Assembly (NCBI GenBank): GCA_900541335.1
Contig: UQJC01000003.1
Location: forward strand, 56,129 to 120,128
Source: an uncultured Prevotella sp.
GTDB taxonomy: Bacteria; Bacteroidota; Bacteroidia; Bacteroidales; Bacteroidaceae
Direction: 5' to 3'
DNA: 64,000 bases
Part shown: piece by piece, positions 33,485-42,412 of the stretch
Position numbering within the stretch: the first letter of the stretch is position 1
Layout of the letters: each line of letters opens with the position of its first letter
Position numbers and translations under genes: made by a program
Notes under the pieces: generated by a model
Database searches by the model: none
Told to the model about the DNA's origin: nothing
The model's input: only the letters and a program-made list of their open reading frames with translations

Positions 33485-36400
33485 ATGAAGAAGTTACTTT
33501 CTGTATTCCTTCTGAGTTTCCTTGCCTGGCTCCCTAGTTGGGCAGGAAATGAAACGCAGCCGGTGGCCGACCTCGTTAATCGAGTTTGTGGAACGGGAGC
33601 TACTGATCATTTTAGTTTTCAGCTCAATCCACAGTTGAGCAACGGTAAGGAGGCTTTCCAATTGGGTTATGCCAATGGGAAAGTTACCGTTACAGGGTCA
33701 TCGCTGTCAGCATTGACCACAGGGCTTAACTGGTACTTGAAGCACGATGCACACGTACACATTAGTTGGAATAATCTGACGGAGAAGCCTGCTAGTTATC
33801 CTGTGCCCAAGGATAAACAGGTACATGCTTCCGCTTCAGAATTTCGTTACTATCTGAACTATTGTACATTTTCTTACTCCATGTCCATGTGGGATGAAGA
33901 TCGCTGGATGAAGGAGTTGGACTGGATGGCACTACACGGCATCAACTTGCCTTTGCAAATTGTCGGTATTGATGCCGTTTGGTACGAAATGCTGACTAAG
34001 GACTTCCACTTTACGCACGACCAGGCCAATGAATTCATCGTGGGACCCGCCTTCCAGGGTTGGTGGTTGATGAATAACATCGTAAAGTTGGGCGGACCGA
34101 ATCCCGAATGGTGGTACAAGCGTTCCGCTGCCTTAGGTAAGAAAATCACAGACCGTATGCGTGAATTGGGCATGAAGCCTTGTTTGCCTGGTTTTGTGGG
34201 AATGGTTCCTCGCAAGTATGTAGAAGACAATAATTTGCAGTCCTTCAAGATGGAATGGTGCAACATGCAATCACCCGACATTTTGGTACCGACGCAGACT
34301 GAGGCTTTCAACAAACTCGCCGAGAAGTACTACGAACGTATTATAAAGGTATACGGTTTTGCTCCTGAACACTATTCGCTTGACCCGATACACGAGCATG
34401 CATTACCCCAAGGCATGACACCTCAGCACTACAAGGATCTTTGTGACAATGCCCGTAAGGCGATGGACACTTGGGGTGTTCCCAAAGGTAAAAAGGGCTT
34501 GTGGGTAGCACAGGAATGGCAGACCAATGCGGACCAACATCGTATTGATGCGTTGCCTTCAGAAAACACCTTGTTGCTTGACCTAGCTAGCGAACGTTTG
34601 AGCTACGTGGACCGTTTTGGAACGCATCCCTACCTCTTCTGCATGCTTCACAACTATGGTGGCAATATCGGTTTGTTTGGCCGTATCGCGGATATGATTC
34701 ACCGTTACCAGATGCACGTAACGAAGCACAGCAATATCTTGCGTGGTGTGGGTGCTACGCCTGAAGGTATCGAAACGAATCCAGTACTTTACGATTTGTT
34801 GTTTGAGTTGCCTTGGCTTCAGCAAACTCCTGATGCACAAGCTTGGCTCAACGAATACACGGAATGCCGTTACGGCATCAATAGCCCCGAGGCGAAGGAC
34901 GCATGGAGCAATTTGCTCGTAACACTCTATCAAGATGTAGACGACCAGCAACAGGGTTGCCGTGAACCGGTATTTTGCGCTCGTCCGAATTTGGACGGTA
35001 ATGATGCATCGCAATGGGCTTATGCAGACTTCGACTGGGACAAGTCGAAAGTGATTCGTGCGGCCTACCAAATGATTGCAGCTAATGGTACGAATGCGAA
35101 CTATACGTATGATATGGTTGACATCGTGCGTCAAGCATTGAGTGACTATGGTCATACCCTGCAGATGGACATGAAGGCAACTTCACAGAAGGAGGGATTC
35201 CAGAGTTCACGCTTTGATAAGCAAAGTCAAGCATTCCTCGGACTGATTGATGACCTGGATGCATTCTTGGGTACGATTTCCGATTTTCGCGTAGGACGCT
35301 TTACAGAAGATGCTCGTCGCATAGCTACTGAAAATAAGGATGCTGGTCAGCAAGATTGGTTGGAACACAACATCCGTATGCTCTTCTCAACCTGGGGTGA
35401 GAATGGTGAAATCTTGGACTATGCTAACCGCGAATACCAGGGTATGATGGCGGATTACTACAAACCGCGCTGGGTACGTTATTTTGAGGATTTGAAGAAG
35501 AACGGAAACAGCAATCGTGATTACTTGAATGAAGTTGAAAGACCTTGGATGAAGGGCGAAGCTGCAAATGCTCAGTTTGGTAAATATAAAGCTGCAGCAG
35601 AAAACACTTCGTATGGTGATGCAAAAGCTACGGCCAAGGCTTTGATGGATAAGTACTTCGGAACGGTGAAGGGTGGAAGCTATTACACCGCTCTGACGAA
35701 CAACGACCTGACGGCTACTTTGAAAGTGGCAATCGCTTCGGTAGAAGATTTGAATCATGTATTCGAACGTTTGCACACAGGAGCTAGCATTGCTTCTTAT
35801 GCCATAGACCTTAATCAAAACGGTGTATTAGATGAAGAGAAGTCTATCAATACTCCGCTCTCCATTCCTGCTATGGCTGCGAACGACGTGAAAGCACGCG
35901 TCATCTTGAACGACGGAACCCGCATTGATTTCCTTGCCACTATTGGCAAGGAACTCGCGCAGGGTCGTTTGGTATGTGCTTCTACCAATGATCCGGCATT
36001 GGGCACGGTAAATATCAAGGGTTCTACTACGAATGGTATTTTTTCAAAAGGTGCCATTACGCTTTCAGCCCAACCTATCGATCATTCACTCTTTTTGGGT
36101 TGGATAAAGAAAGACTTAAGCTGGGTCAGTGCCAACAACCCTTTTGTCTATGCCGACGCTCCGTCTGAATCCTTCCAGGCCTGCTTCGGCAAGAATGTGT
36201 GGAAGAAGGTGGAGTCGGCTCCAGAAGGAGTAGGGGAAACGAAAGACCACAGTGCATATATTATGCTGTTTGAATACAGCATCAATAAAGGAGAATTCCT
36301 TCCTCTTTATACAGCGAACACTGCTCCTGATGAATTACACCAACGCATTACGCAACCTATACCAGTGAAAGCTGGTGATGAACTGACCATCCGATGGACA

Positions 36401-38449
36401 GCTGGTAATGGTATGAATTACTGCTTTTTGACTGCTTATGTAGATGATGTGGCTGGAGAACGCGGTACGTTTAATAATTGTTTCTATAAACATGGAAATC
36501 ACGGAGGACAATGCGCTGACTTACTCAATCATTCTGCTACTTATAAAGTTAGCCCGAATATTAAAGAGGGGATGACTACCTTGCGCCTACGTTTTGATGG
36601 TGCATGGAATAGTCATGGTAGCTGGGATGAAGCAAACGGTCGTTTTACAGCTGACGGCATGACCAACCGACCTGTGTACGACTTTACTCTAATTGTAGGT
36701 AAGCCTAGCCATACAGCCGTATTTGATCGCTTTAATCAAGATGGTTGGGAAGTGGCTTGTCAAGAAACTGGAGAGAATACCTTAGCCTTAACGGGTGCTT
36801 GGCATACGGGAAATCAGACGAAGCTAAATGTACCGGCTTCGGTTCAAGGTACTCCTTTAGGTAGCACGATCGTCCAAACTTATCAGGTGGTCTCTTTAGA
36901 TGAAAAATTCTTTTCTGCCAATCCGACCTTAACTGAAATTACTCTTCCCGCTTCTTTGCAAAAGATTGGAAATGCTACTTCTTATCAGACGGTGGCTGAA
37001 AACAAGAATGGTAATCAGCAGACATTGGATCTCGGTACGACTTTACCCGAAGATGCTTGGAGTATTGAGGCAAATGTCAAGATGCCTGCTACAGCTCTTA
37101 ACGCATGGGGCTCTTGTATTTTAGCTTCAGGTAATAACGCTTTTGATGGACCTTTCAATACAGGTTTTCAGCTTTATCTCTATGCTCCCAATCATTCGGA
37201 AGGTAAGAAGGGACTTTGTATAAAGACGAAGGGAAATGTAGAAACCATTATGGGAGAAGGCGAAATCTTTGACCTCTATGGAAAGGAAGTCAAGATGAAG
37301 CTCAGCTATACTACAGGTAAATTGGTGTGCAGCTTTACTTCTGGTCAAGAACACGCTCAAAAAGAAGTCAATTGTACCATTAAAAACGTTTCTCAACTAA
37401 CTTGGGCTATGCAACCGGATGCACTCTTCCACTCGATTCGTTATGCTCAAACAGCCACAACAGCTCCCGTTGCTGACATGATTGCTCCGGCACTTCACTT
37501 GCAAGCTATTCATGTAGAAAAGGGCAATAAGCATTATAGTAGTGAGGACGGTGTGCTTTACGATGCTACTCAAACGTTGCTTCTTGCAGTTCCTACGGCA
37601 TTACAAGGTACGGTAGACTTACCAGCTACATTTAAGGGTGGTGAAGGTAAGGCACTTGACGCCAATCAGCAAGTCTTTTTCCGTGTAGCTCCTGCGCACT
37701 ATGCAATGCTCCGTACCAATCGTGCACTGCCTGCACACCGTGCTTCTGTCGACTTGTCGCAAGACTGGGATGCGACAACCTTCGCACAAAATGTAGCGTA
37801 TTTAGGTACAGATGTATTAGGCGAAGTAACTTTAAGCAATCGTCAGCCTTCTGTGGTCAATTGGAACACGCTTTGTCTTCCCTTTGCTTTAACCGAAGCT
37901 GAGGCGCAGACAATCTTTGCTGAAACTTATGTGCTGAACAAAGTAATCGCTACCAATTCAGACGCTGTAACCTTGGTCTTTGACAAGGCTTCAGCTAATG
38001 ATGTACAACAGGCAGGCCAACCATTGTTGGTGAAGATGAACGAAGGTAAAACCTTGACCTTCCATAACAAGGCCGTGACGAAAGATGTGCGTGAAGTAGA
38101 GGTTATGAACGATGCCTATCAAGCTGTGATGGTCGGTAATTTCGACTTTCGACAGTTGAAGAACCAAGAGTTTTTCATCAATCAGAATAAGTTCTACTTT
38201 GCTGATGTACCTGTAAACTTGCGAGGTTATCGTGCACACATTCAGCTTCATACGATAGCACCAGCGGCTTCCATGCCTCGCGAACTCTTGATTTCAACTG
38301 ATGGAGCAGTAACTTCCATTGGTGGAATGATTCTGACTCCCTCTGAAACAGAGGCTTCTCCTATCTATACCCTTGATGGTCGTCGTATTTCTAACGGCCA
38401 GGCAAAGAAGGGCGTATTTATCAAGAATCACCAAAAGATTATTCGCTAA
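33485..38449 (+). CDS. Giant alpha-N-acetylglucosaminidase (GH89) with C-terminal accessory domains
   Basis: This 1654-residue exported enzyme is more than twice the usual GH89 length. Residues 1-20 are a signal peptide. About 25-720 form the NAGLU/GH89 unit: N-terminal domain, then the catalytic region with FRYYLNYCTFSYSMSMWD, LPLQIVGIDAVWYE, GFVGMVP, DPIHEH (Glu304) and LLLDLASE (Glu370), the two Glu matching the family's acid/base and nucleophile positions. After about 780 come beta-rich accessory parts, then a BspA-like Leu-rich segment (NPTLTEITLPASLQKIG) near 1150, a LamG/concanavalin-like region, and a C-terminal tail IYTLDGRRISNGQAKKGVF typical of Prevotella secreted proteins. The likely role is removal of alpha-linked GlcNAc from mucin. 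Its stop overlaps the next start (TAATG). Confidence 0.93.
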   Translation: MKKLLSVFLLSFLAWLPSWAGNETQPVADLVNRVCGTGATDHFSFQLNPQLSNGKEAFQLGYANGKVTVTGSSLSALTTGLNWYLKHDAHVHISWNNLTEKPASYPVPKDKQVHASASEFRYYLNYCTFSYSMSMWDEDRWMKELDWMALHGINLPLQIVGIDAVWYEMLTKDFHFTHDQANEFIVGPAFQGWWLMNNIVKLGGPNPEWWYKRSAALGKKITDRMRELGMKPCLPGFVGMVPRKYVEDNNLQSFKMEWCNMQSPDILVPTQTEAFNKLAEKYYERIIKVYGFAPEHYSLDPIHEHALPQGMTPQHYKDLCDNARKAMDTWGVPKGKKGLWVAQEWQTNADQHRIDALPSENTLLLDLASERLSYVDRFGTHPYLFCMLHNYGGNIGLFGRIADMIHRYQMHVTKHSNILRGVGATPEGIETNPVLYDLLFELPWLQQTPDAQAWLNEYTECRYGINSPEAKDAWSNLLVTLYQDVDDQQQGCREPVFCARPNLDGNDASQWAYADFDWDKSKVIRAAYQMIAANGTNANYTYDMVDIVRQALSDYGHTLQMDMKATSQKEGFQSSRFDKQSQAFLGLIDDLDAFLGTISDFRVGRFTEDARRIATENKDAGQQDWLEHNIRMLFSTWGENGEILDYANREYQGMMADYYKPRWVRYFEDLKKNGNSNRDYLNEVERPWMKGEAANAQFGKYKAAAENTSYGDAKATAKALMDKYFGTVKGGSYYTALTNNDLTATLKVAIASVEDLNHVFERLHTGASIASYAIDLNQNGVLDEEKSINTPLSIPAMAANDVKARVILNDGTRIDFLATIGKELAQGRLVCASTNDPALGTVNIKGSTTNGIFSKGAITLSAQPIDHSLFLGWIKKDLSWVSANNPFVYADAPSESFQACFGKNVWKKVESAPEGVGETKDHSAYIMLFEYSINKGEFLPLYTANTAPDELHQRITQPIPVKAGDELTIRWTAGNGMNYCFLTAYVDDVAGERGTFNNCFYKHGNHGGQCADLLNHSATYKVSPNIKEGMTTLRLRFDGAWNSHGSWDEANGRFTADGMTNRPVYDFTLIVGKPSHTAVFDRFNQDGWEVACQETGENTLALTGAWHTGNQTKLNVPASVQGTPLGSTIVQTYQVVSLDEKFFSANPTLTEITLPASLQKIGNATSYQTVAENKNGNQQTLDLGTTLPEDAWSIEANVKMPATALNAWGSCILASGNNAFDGPFNTGFQLYLYAPNHSEGKKGLCIKTKGNVETIMGEGEIFDLYGKEVKMKLSYTTGKLVCSFTSGQEHAQKEVNCTIKNVSQLTWAMQPDALFHSIRYAQTATTAPVADMIAPALHLQAIHVEKGNKHYSSEDGVLYDATQTLLLAVPTALQGTVDLPATFKGGEGKALDANQQVFFRVAPAHYAMLRTNRALPAHRASVDLSQDWDATTFAQNVAYLGTDVLGEVTLSNRQPSVVNWNTLCLPFALTEAEAQTIFAETYVLNKVIATNSDAVTLVFDKASANDVQQAGQPLLVKMNEGKTLTFHNKAVTKDVREVEVMNDAYQAVMVGNFDFRQLKNQEFFINQNKFYFADVPVNLRGYRAHIQLHTIAPAASMPRELLISTDGAVTSIGGMILTPSETEASPIYTLDGRRISNGQAKKGVFIKNHQKIIR

Positions 38450-38625
38450 TGAAACGCATTTATCAATGTCCCGCAACACATGCGGTGGCTCTACATCCGG
38501 AAGACAGTTTGTTGCTTACTTTGAGCGGAACTGGAAAAGACTCGCATCATCCTGAAGAAGGTCCTGATTTGGGCTATGGAGGTGCAGCTAGTGACTTTAC
38601 TGACAGCTCCTTCGAAGCAGAATAA
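38449..38625 (+). CDS. Small MKxxYxxP-type peptide, second of a pair, overlapping the GH89 stop
   Basis: A 58-residue ORF whose ATG overlaps the GH89 TAA by one base (TAATG), which suggests translational coupling. It begins MKRIYQCPATHAV, then a hydrophobic stretch (SLLLTLSG), then a Gly/Asp/His-rich acidic tail ending DSSFEAE. Layout and N-terminus match the peptide at 32955-33128. A strong terminator begins 19 bp after its stop, so it is the last gene of the unit. Too short for routine gene callers with a 60-residue cutoff. Function unknown. Confidence 0.75.
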   Translation: MKRIYQCPATHAVALHPEDSLLLTLSGTGKDSHHPEEGPDLGYGGAASDFTDSSFEAE

Positions 38626-38643
38626 AAAGAAAACTCGTTACTT

Positions 38644-38692
38644 AAGTTTCCCATTTCCCTTTATGAGGGAGGTGGGAAACTTTCGTTTTTTA
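38644..38692 (+). terminator. Terminator after the GH89/peptide unit
   Basis: A 17-bp stem (AAGTTTCCCATTTCCCT / AGGGAGGTGGGAAACTT, with mismatches) followed by TTCGTTTTTTA. Confidence 0.85.
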
Positions 38693-38737
38693 TAGAATTC
38701 AGAATCAAGGGTTCACAGTTCTCTACGAAATAGTTTA

Positions 38738-38745
38738 TAATTTTG
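38738..38745 (+). promoter_or_regulatory. -7 box directly before mnmE
   Basis: TAATTTTG ends five bases before the mnmE ATG at 38751. If used, transcription would start at or within a few bases of the start codon. Confidence 0.55.
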
Positions 38746-38750
38746 CTGTC

Positions 38751-40226
38751 ATGAATCATTTACTCTCTACTCCCACTCATCCTGCATCAACAATTTGTGC
38801 GATAGCTACACCAGCAGGAGGTGCTATCGGCATTGTACGTATATCGGGTCCTATCAGTATTTCAGCGGTAGCGCGTCTCTTTCAGCCAGCGGGTAAAGTA
38901 CCTTGGAAAGAGAAGCCTGGAAGCAGTTTGACCTTTGGTCGCATCGTGCATCCCGAAACGAAGGAAATCATCGACGAAGTGTTGGTGAGCCTCTTCCGTG
39001 CCCCGCATTCGTATACGGGAGAAGACTGTGTAGAAATTTCTTGCCATGGTTCGCAATATATCTTGAGTGAAGTCTTACGATTACTTTTGGCAGAAGGTTG
39101 TACGATGGCACAACCAGGTGAATATACGCAACGGGCTTTTCTCAATGGTAAATTAGACCTCAGTCAAGCAGAAGCCGTAGCAGACCTCATAGCCTCTTCG
39201 ACAGCAGCCAACCACCGCATGGCGATGCAACAGATGCGCGGAGGATTTAGTAACGAGTTGCGGGGGCTTCGTGATAAATTGCTACACATCACTTCGCTAT
39301 TGGAATTGGAATTAGATTTCTCTGACCATGAAGAATTGGAGTTTGCTTCGCGCCCCGAGTTGCTTGACTTAGCAGAACAGATTCACCAGCGCATAACTCG
39401 TCTCTGTCAATCCTTCAAACTGGGAAATGCTTTAAAACAGGGACTTCCTGTAGCCATTGTGGGTGAAACCAATGCGGGTAAATCAACCTTACTGAATGCT
39501 TTAGTAGGCGAGCAACGTGCCTTAGTCAGCAATGTACATGGTACTACGCGTGATACAGTGGAAGAGACGGTAGTCGTGGGTGATTCGTTGATTCGTTTTA
39601 TTGATACCGCCGGTATTCGTCAGACTTCAGATGTCGTAGAGCAAATGGGTATTGAGCGTACATTTGAAAAAATGGATTCCGCTGATTTGATTCTCTGGAT
39701 TTTAGATGCAACGCAAGCCCATGAACAGTATCAGACGCTGCAAGGAAAGTTGCTACCGCATTGGGATAAAGTACTTCTAGTTATCAACAAGACGGATTTG
39801 TTATCTGTAGAAGAACTGGCCACTTTGCAGGCGTATTTTGATAATGTTTTAGCTACTTCAGTATCTTCATCTCAGTCGGGAGTTTCAGTTCAATTAGCAT
39901 CTCCCCATGTACTCTATATTTCTGCCCATGCCGAATCAGATGTAGATTTGTTACGTCAATGTCTTTTGAACCAATTACTTCAATTGCGTTCAGCCTTAGC
40001 TTCAGATAATGACCTCATTGTTAGCAACGCCCGTCACTACGAAGCCCTTTCACAAGCACTTCTAGCTATAAATCGTGTGATAGAAGGTCTTCAAAACCAA
40101 CTTTCTGGTGATTTCATTAGTCAAGACCTCCGCGAATGTATTCATTACCTTAGCGACATTGTCGGTGAAGTTACTACTGATGCTGTATTACAAAACATCT
40201 TCAAGCACTTTTGCATCGGAAAATAA
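38751..40226 (+). CDS. mnmE: tRNA modification GTPase MnmE
   Basis: A 491-residue GTPase that, with MnmG, installs the carboxymethylaminomethyl or aminomethyl group on U34 of several tRNAs. The N-terminal folate-binding domain begins ICAIATPAGGAIGIVRISG. The central helical domain follows, and the G domain shows GETNAGKST (G1), GTTRDT (G2), DTAGIR (G3) and NKTD (G4). The C-terminus has the conserved C-x-G-K (HFCIGK). The G4 region carries a longer than usual insert (VSSSQSGVSVQLASPHVLYI). The start is fixed by the domain. It appears leaderless. Confidence 0.95.
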   Translation: MNHLLSTPTHPASTICAIATPAGGAIGIVRISGPISISAVARLFQPAGKVPWKEKPGSSLTFGRIVHPETKEIIDEVLVSLFRAPHSYTGEDCVEISCHGSQYILSEVLRLLLAEGCTMAQPGEYTQRAFLNGKLDLSQAEAVADLIASSTAANHRMAMQQMRGGFSNELRGLRDKLLHITSLLELELDFSDHEELEFASRPELLDLAEQIHQRITRLCQSFKLGNALKQGLPVAIVGETNAGKSTLLNALVGEQRALVSNVHGTTRDTVEETVVVGDSLIRFIDTAGIRQTSDVVEQMGIERTFEKMDSADLILWILDATQAHEQYQTLQGKLLPHWDKVLLVINKTDLLSVEELATLQAYFDNVLATSVSSSQSGVSVQLASPHVLYISAHAESDVDLLRQCLLNQLLQLRSALASDNDLIVSNARHYEALSQALLAINRVIEGLQNQLSGDFISQDLRECIHYLSDIVGEVTTDAVLQNIFKHFCIGK

Positions 40227-40254
40227 CTATTAGACTTGATAGTTTATATCCAAA

Positions 40255-40289
40255 CATGCCCCACCTGCCATAAAAGTAGGTGGGGCATG
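40255..40289. terminator. Terminator between mnmE and the carbamoyltransferase
   Basis: A 12-bp perfect stem (CATGCCCCACCT / AGGTGGGGCATG, 11-nt loop) between the convergent genes; no clean T-run. Confidence 0.7.
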
Positions 40290-40355
40290 TTCATTCATTC
40301 GGATATTCGTCTTATCGGTAGCGATTTTGCGATTATCGATTGTCGCATGGAAATC

Positions 40356-41318
40356 TTACAAAGATTCAAGCATGCGTTTGAGTACAACTGTTGCCGATAT
40401 TTCGCGGTTGCCAGCTTCGGGGATGACTAATGAACGAGGGGATTCGATGACAGAATCTGAAACAATCATGTTGCGGCGAACAGGAAGACAATGCATAAAA
40501 TACGCGTTGTTGGTTACAGCCATGTGGGCTTCATCAATAGTCCAACTGAGGTCATGAGTGAGTATTTTACCATAATCTTCGGGTTGCGTAACGCCAGGGC
40601 AACTCCAGTTCTTAGCATAGACAAAGTCTGCTCCTTCGAGTGCTTTCATTTGGTCATATTCCACGGGGGCATTGCCGACAAAGAGCGGATCTAGTTCGTA
40701 GCCTTGTGGATGAGTTACGACCAAGTCAACGTCGGTTGCATTCATCCACTCTGCAAAACTGTTAGGGACAGCCTGGGGGAGTGCACGAGGATGGGGTGCC
40801 CAGGTTAGTACGACTTTGGGACGCGGTTTGGTTTGGTATTCGCTGATGGTAATTAAGTCGGCAAATGCTTGTAAGGGATGCGCCGTTGCACTTTCCATGG
40901 AGAAGACAGGACGACCGCTGTATTCGATAAATTGAGTAAGAATATTTTCAGCGTAATCGGCCTGACGGTCTGTTAGTGAAGCAAAGGTACGTACACCAAT
41001 CAAATCACAATATTGTGCCATGACGGGGATCGCTTCCAGCAAGTGCTCGCTCTTGTCTCCGTCCATAATAACACCGCGTTCAGTCTCTAGTTTCCAAGCT
41101 CCTTGGTTAACATCGAGTACAACGACATCCAGTCCTAGGTTGCGTGCTGCCTTTTGAGTGGATAATCGGGTGCGAAGCGAATTGTTGAAAAAGATTAGGA
41201 GGACCGTTTTGTGATGTCCCAGGGATTCGTAACGATAGCGATCTGCCTTTATTTCTTTGGCTTCCTGCAATGCTTGTTCCAGGTTGCCAAGGTCGTGAGC
41301 GTGGAGAAAAGTCTTCAT
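40356..41318 (-). CDS. N-succinylornithine-type carbamoyltransferase (ArgF')
   Basis: A 320-residue ornithine-carbamoyltransferase-like enzyme of arginine synthesis. The carbamoyl-phosphate motif is SLRTRLST (usual STRT/S[LM]RTR). HCLPVRR and the WAPHPRALPQAVPNSFAEWM segment are shared with the Bacteroides N-succinylornithine transcarbamylase and not with ordinary OTCase. Residue 90, the substrate-selecting position in this family, is Ser (GDKSEH), where the Bacteroides enzyme has Pro and the N-acetyl enzyme has Glu at the equivalent position (from memory of the family). Small residues there favour the succinylated substrate. The gene is isolated from other arg genes. A -7 box and an inverted repeat lie upstream. 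Confidence 0.9.
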   Translation of the reverse strand: MKTFLHAHDLGNLEQALQEAKEIKADRYRYESLGHHKTVLLIFFNNSLRTRLSTQKAARNLGLDVVVLDVNQGAWKLETERGVIMDGDKSEHLLEAIPVMAQYCDLIGVRTFASLTDRQADYAENILTQFIEYSGRPVFSMESATAHPLQAFADLITISEYQTKPRPKVVLTWAPHPRALPQAVPNSFAEWMNATDVDLVVTHPQGYELDPLFVGNAPVEYDQMKALEGADFVYAKNWSCPGVTQPEDYGKILTHDLSWTIDEAHMAVTNNAYFMHCLPVRRNMIVSDSVIESPRSLVIPEAGNREISATVVLKRMLESL

Positions 41319-41387
41319 GGAAATGAAATTGGGGTGAAACGTAAGTTATTTGCTACAGCACAGATGGCGTTGCAAGCATGAAAGAAG

Positions 41388-41408
41388 GTGTATAGAAGAT
41401 GAATACAC
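41388..41408. promoter_or_regulatory. Inverted repeat (possible operator) upstream of argF'
   Basis: GTGTAT-9 nt-ATACAC lies between the -7 box and the start codon. The spacing resembles ArgR-type boxes only loosely. Confidence 0.35.
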
Positions 41409-41441
41409 GTCTCTTCCTAAATAAATAATGTATATCGGTTG

Positions 41442-41449
41442 CAAATGTA
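41442..41449 (-). promoter_or_regulatory. -7 box for argF'
   Basis: TACATTTG on the minus strand, 123 nt upstream of the start. Confidence 0.6.
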
Positions 41450-41534
41450 CCGAGATATTCTGTATATGTTTATGTATATACGCTATTTATGGAAATATAG
41501 GGAGAGGCTATGTTGTGAGGGTGGAGAAAAATCG

Positions 41535-41542
41535 TATTTTTG
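41535..41542 (+). promoter_or_regulatory. -7 box for the TlpA-like gene
   Basis: TATTTTTG on the plus strand. It gives a leader of about 155 nt. Nothing else was recognised in 41450-41702. Confidence 0.6.
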
Positions 41543-41702
41543 CCTTCGCATTTATATTTAGGTAGATGCGATTGGATTCTTAGTTGAAGAGTTGAGACGG
41601 TTAAAAGTTTATGTCGCCATTTGGGACTTCGTCACTTTGCTTTAAACTCGTCGACTTGCAAACTGGCATTTTTAGCAATGCCCTTTTAATACATACATAT
41701 CT

Positions 41703-42269
41703 ATGAAGAAGACTTTCATGTTTATTTCATTGGCTTGCCTGATGGTTTCGATGGGCTGTGCCAAGAAACCTGCGAATGCAAATGCCGCTCTTGTTCAGAC
41801 GGAACAGGCACAGGAAGTAGTGGAAGCTCCCAAGGCTTCAGTAGTAAAGACGATTCCTGCCAATGTGCGTGGCAAAGATATATTACCTGCGATTGCTGCT
41901 AATTATAAAGGCAAGGTTGCTTTGGTCGATCTCTGGGCAACGTGGTGTCCGCCTTGTCGTATGGCAATGAAGAAGATTGATGAAATCAAAGGTGATCTAG
42001 CAGCAAAAGGGTGTGTCTTTGTTTACGTAACGGGTGAAACATCACCTGAAGCTGATTGGAGCAAGATGATTGGTGACATCGCAGGTGATCACTATCGTTT
42101 GACCGATCAGCAATGGAGTGAACTTTGTTCAGAATTGGGCGTTCCGGGTATTCCTGCATACCTTTTGCTTGGTAAGGACGGTAAGATTGCTTATGACAAC
42201 TTGAGTCAGGGTGGTTATCCGGGTAGCGAAATTTTGAAGAATAACATTGAGGTGGCATTGACTAAGTAG
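41703..42269 (+). CDS. TlpA-like thioredoxin-fold lipoprotein
   Basis: A 188-residue lipoprotein. The lipobox is VSMGC with Cys19; a 35-residue Ala/Gln-rich linker follows. The thioredoxin fold begins about residue 60 and has the active site WATWCPPCR, a cis-Pro in VPGIPAYLLL, and a final strand near GYPGSE. A periplasmic or outer-membrane-facing disulfide reductase role is likely. A hairpin of 12 bp (CCCGTTATATGG / CCATATAACGGG) at 42306-42349 lies between it and the nuclease gene. Confidence 0.9.
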   Translation: MKKTFMFISLACLMVSMGCAKKPANANAALVQTEQAQEVVEAPKASVVKTIPANVRGKDILPAIAANYKGKVALVDLWATWCPPCRMAMKKIDEIKGDLAAKGCVFVYVTGETSPEADWSKMIGDIAGDHYRLTDQQWSELCSELGVPGIPAYLLLGKDGKIAYDNLSQGGYPGSEILKNNIEVALTK

Positions 42270-42412
42270 TCTAAGCTTGCCGCTTCGTATTTATCAACTG
42301 ATACCGCCCGTTATATGGTGTCTGCTTAAAGAAGCGACCCATATAACGGGTGGTTCGTTGCAAAGAGGGGAAGTTTCTTTAGGCATTCCTCCTTTTGCTT
42401 GACAACGATTGT

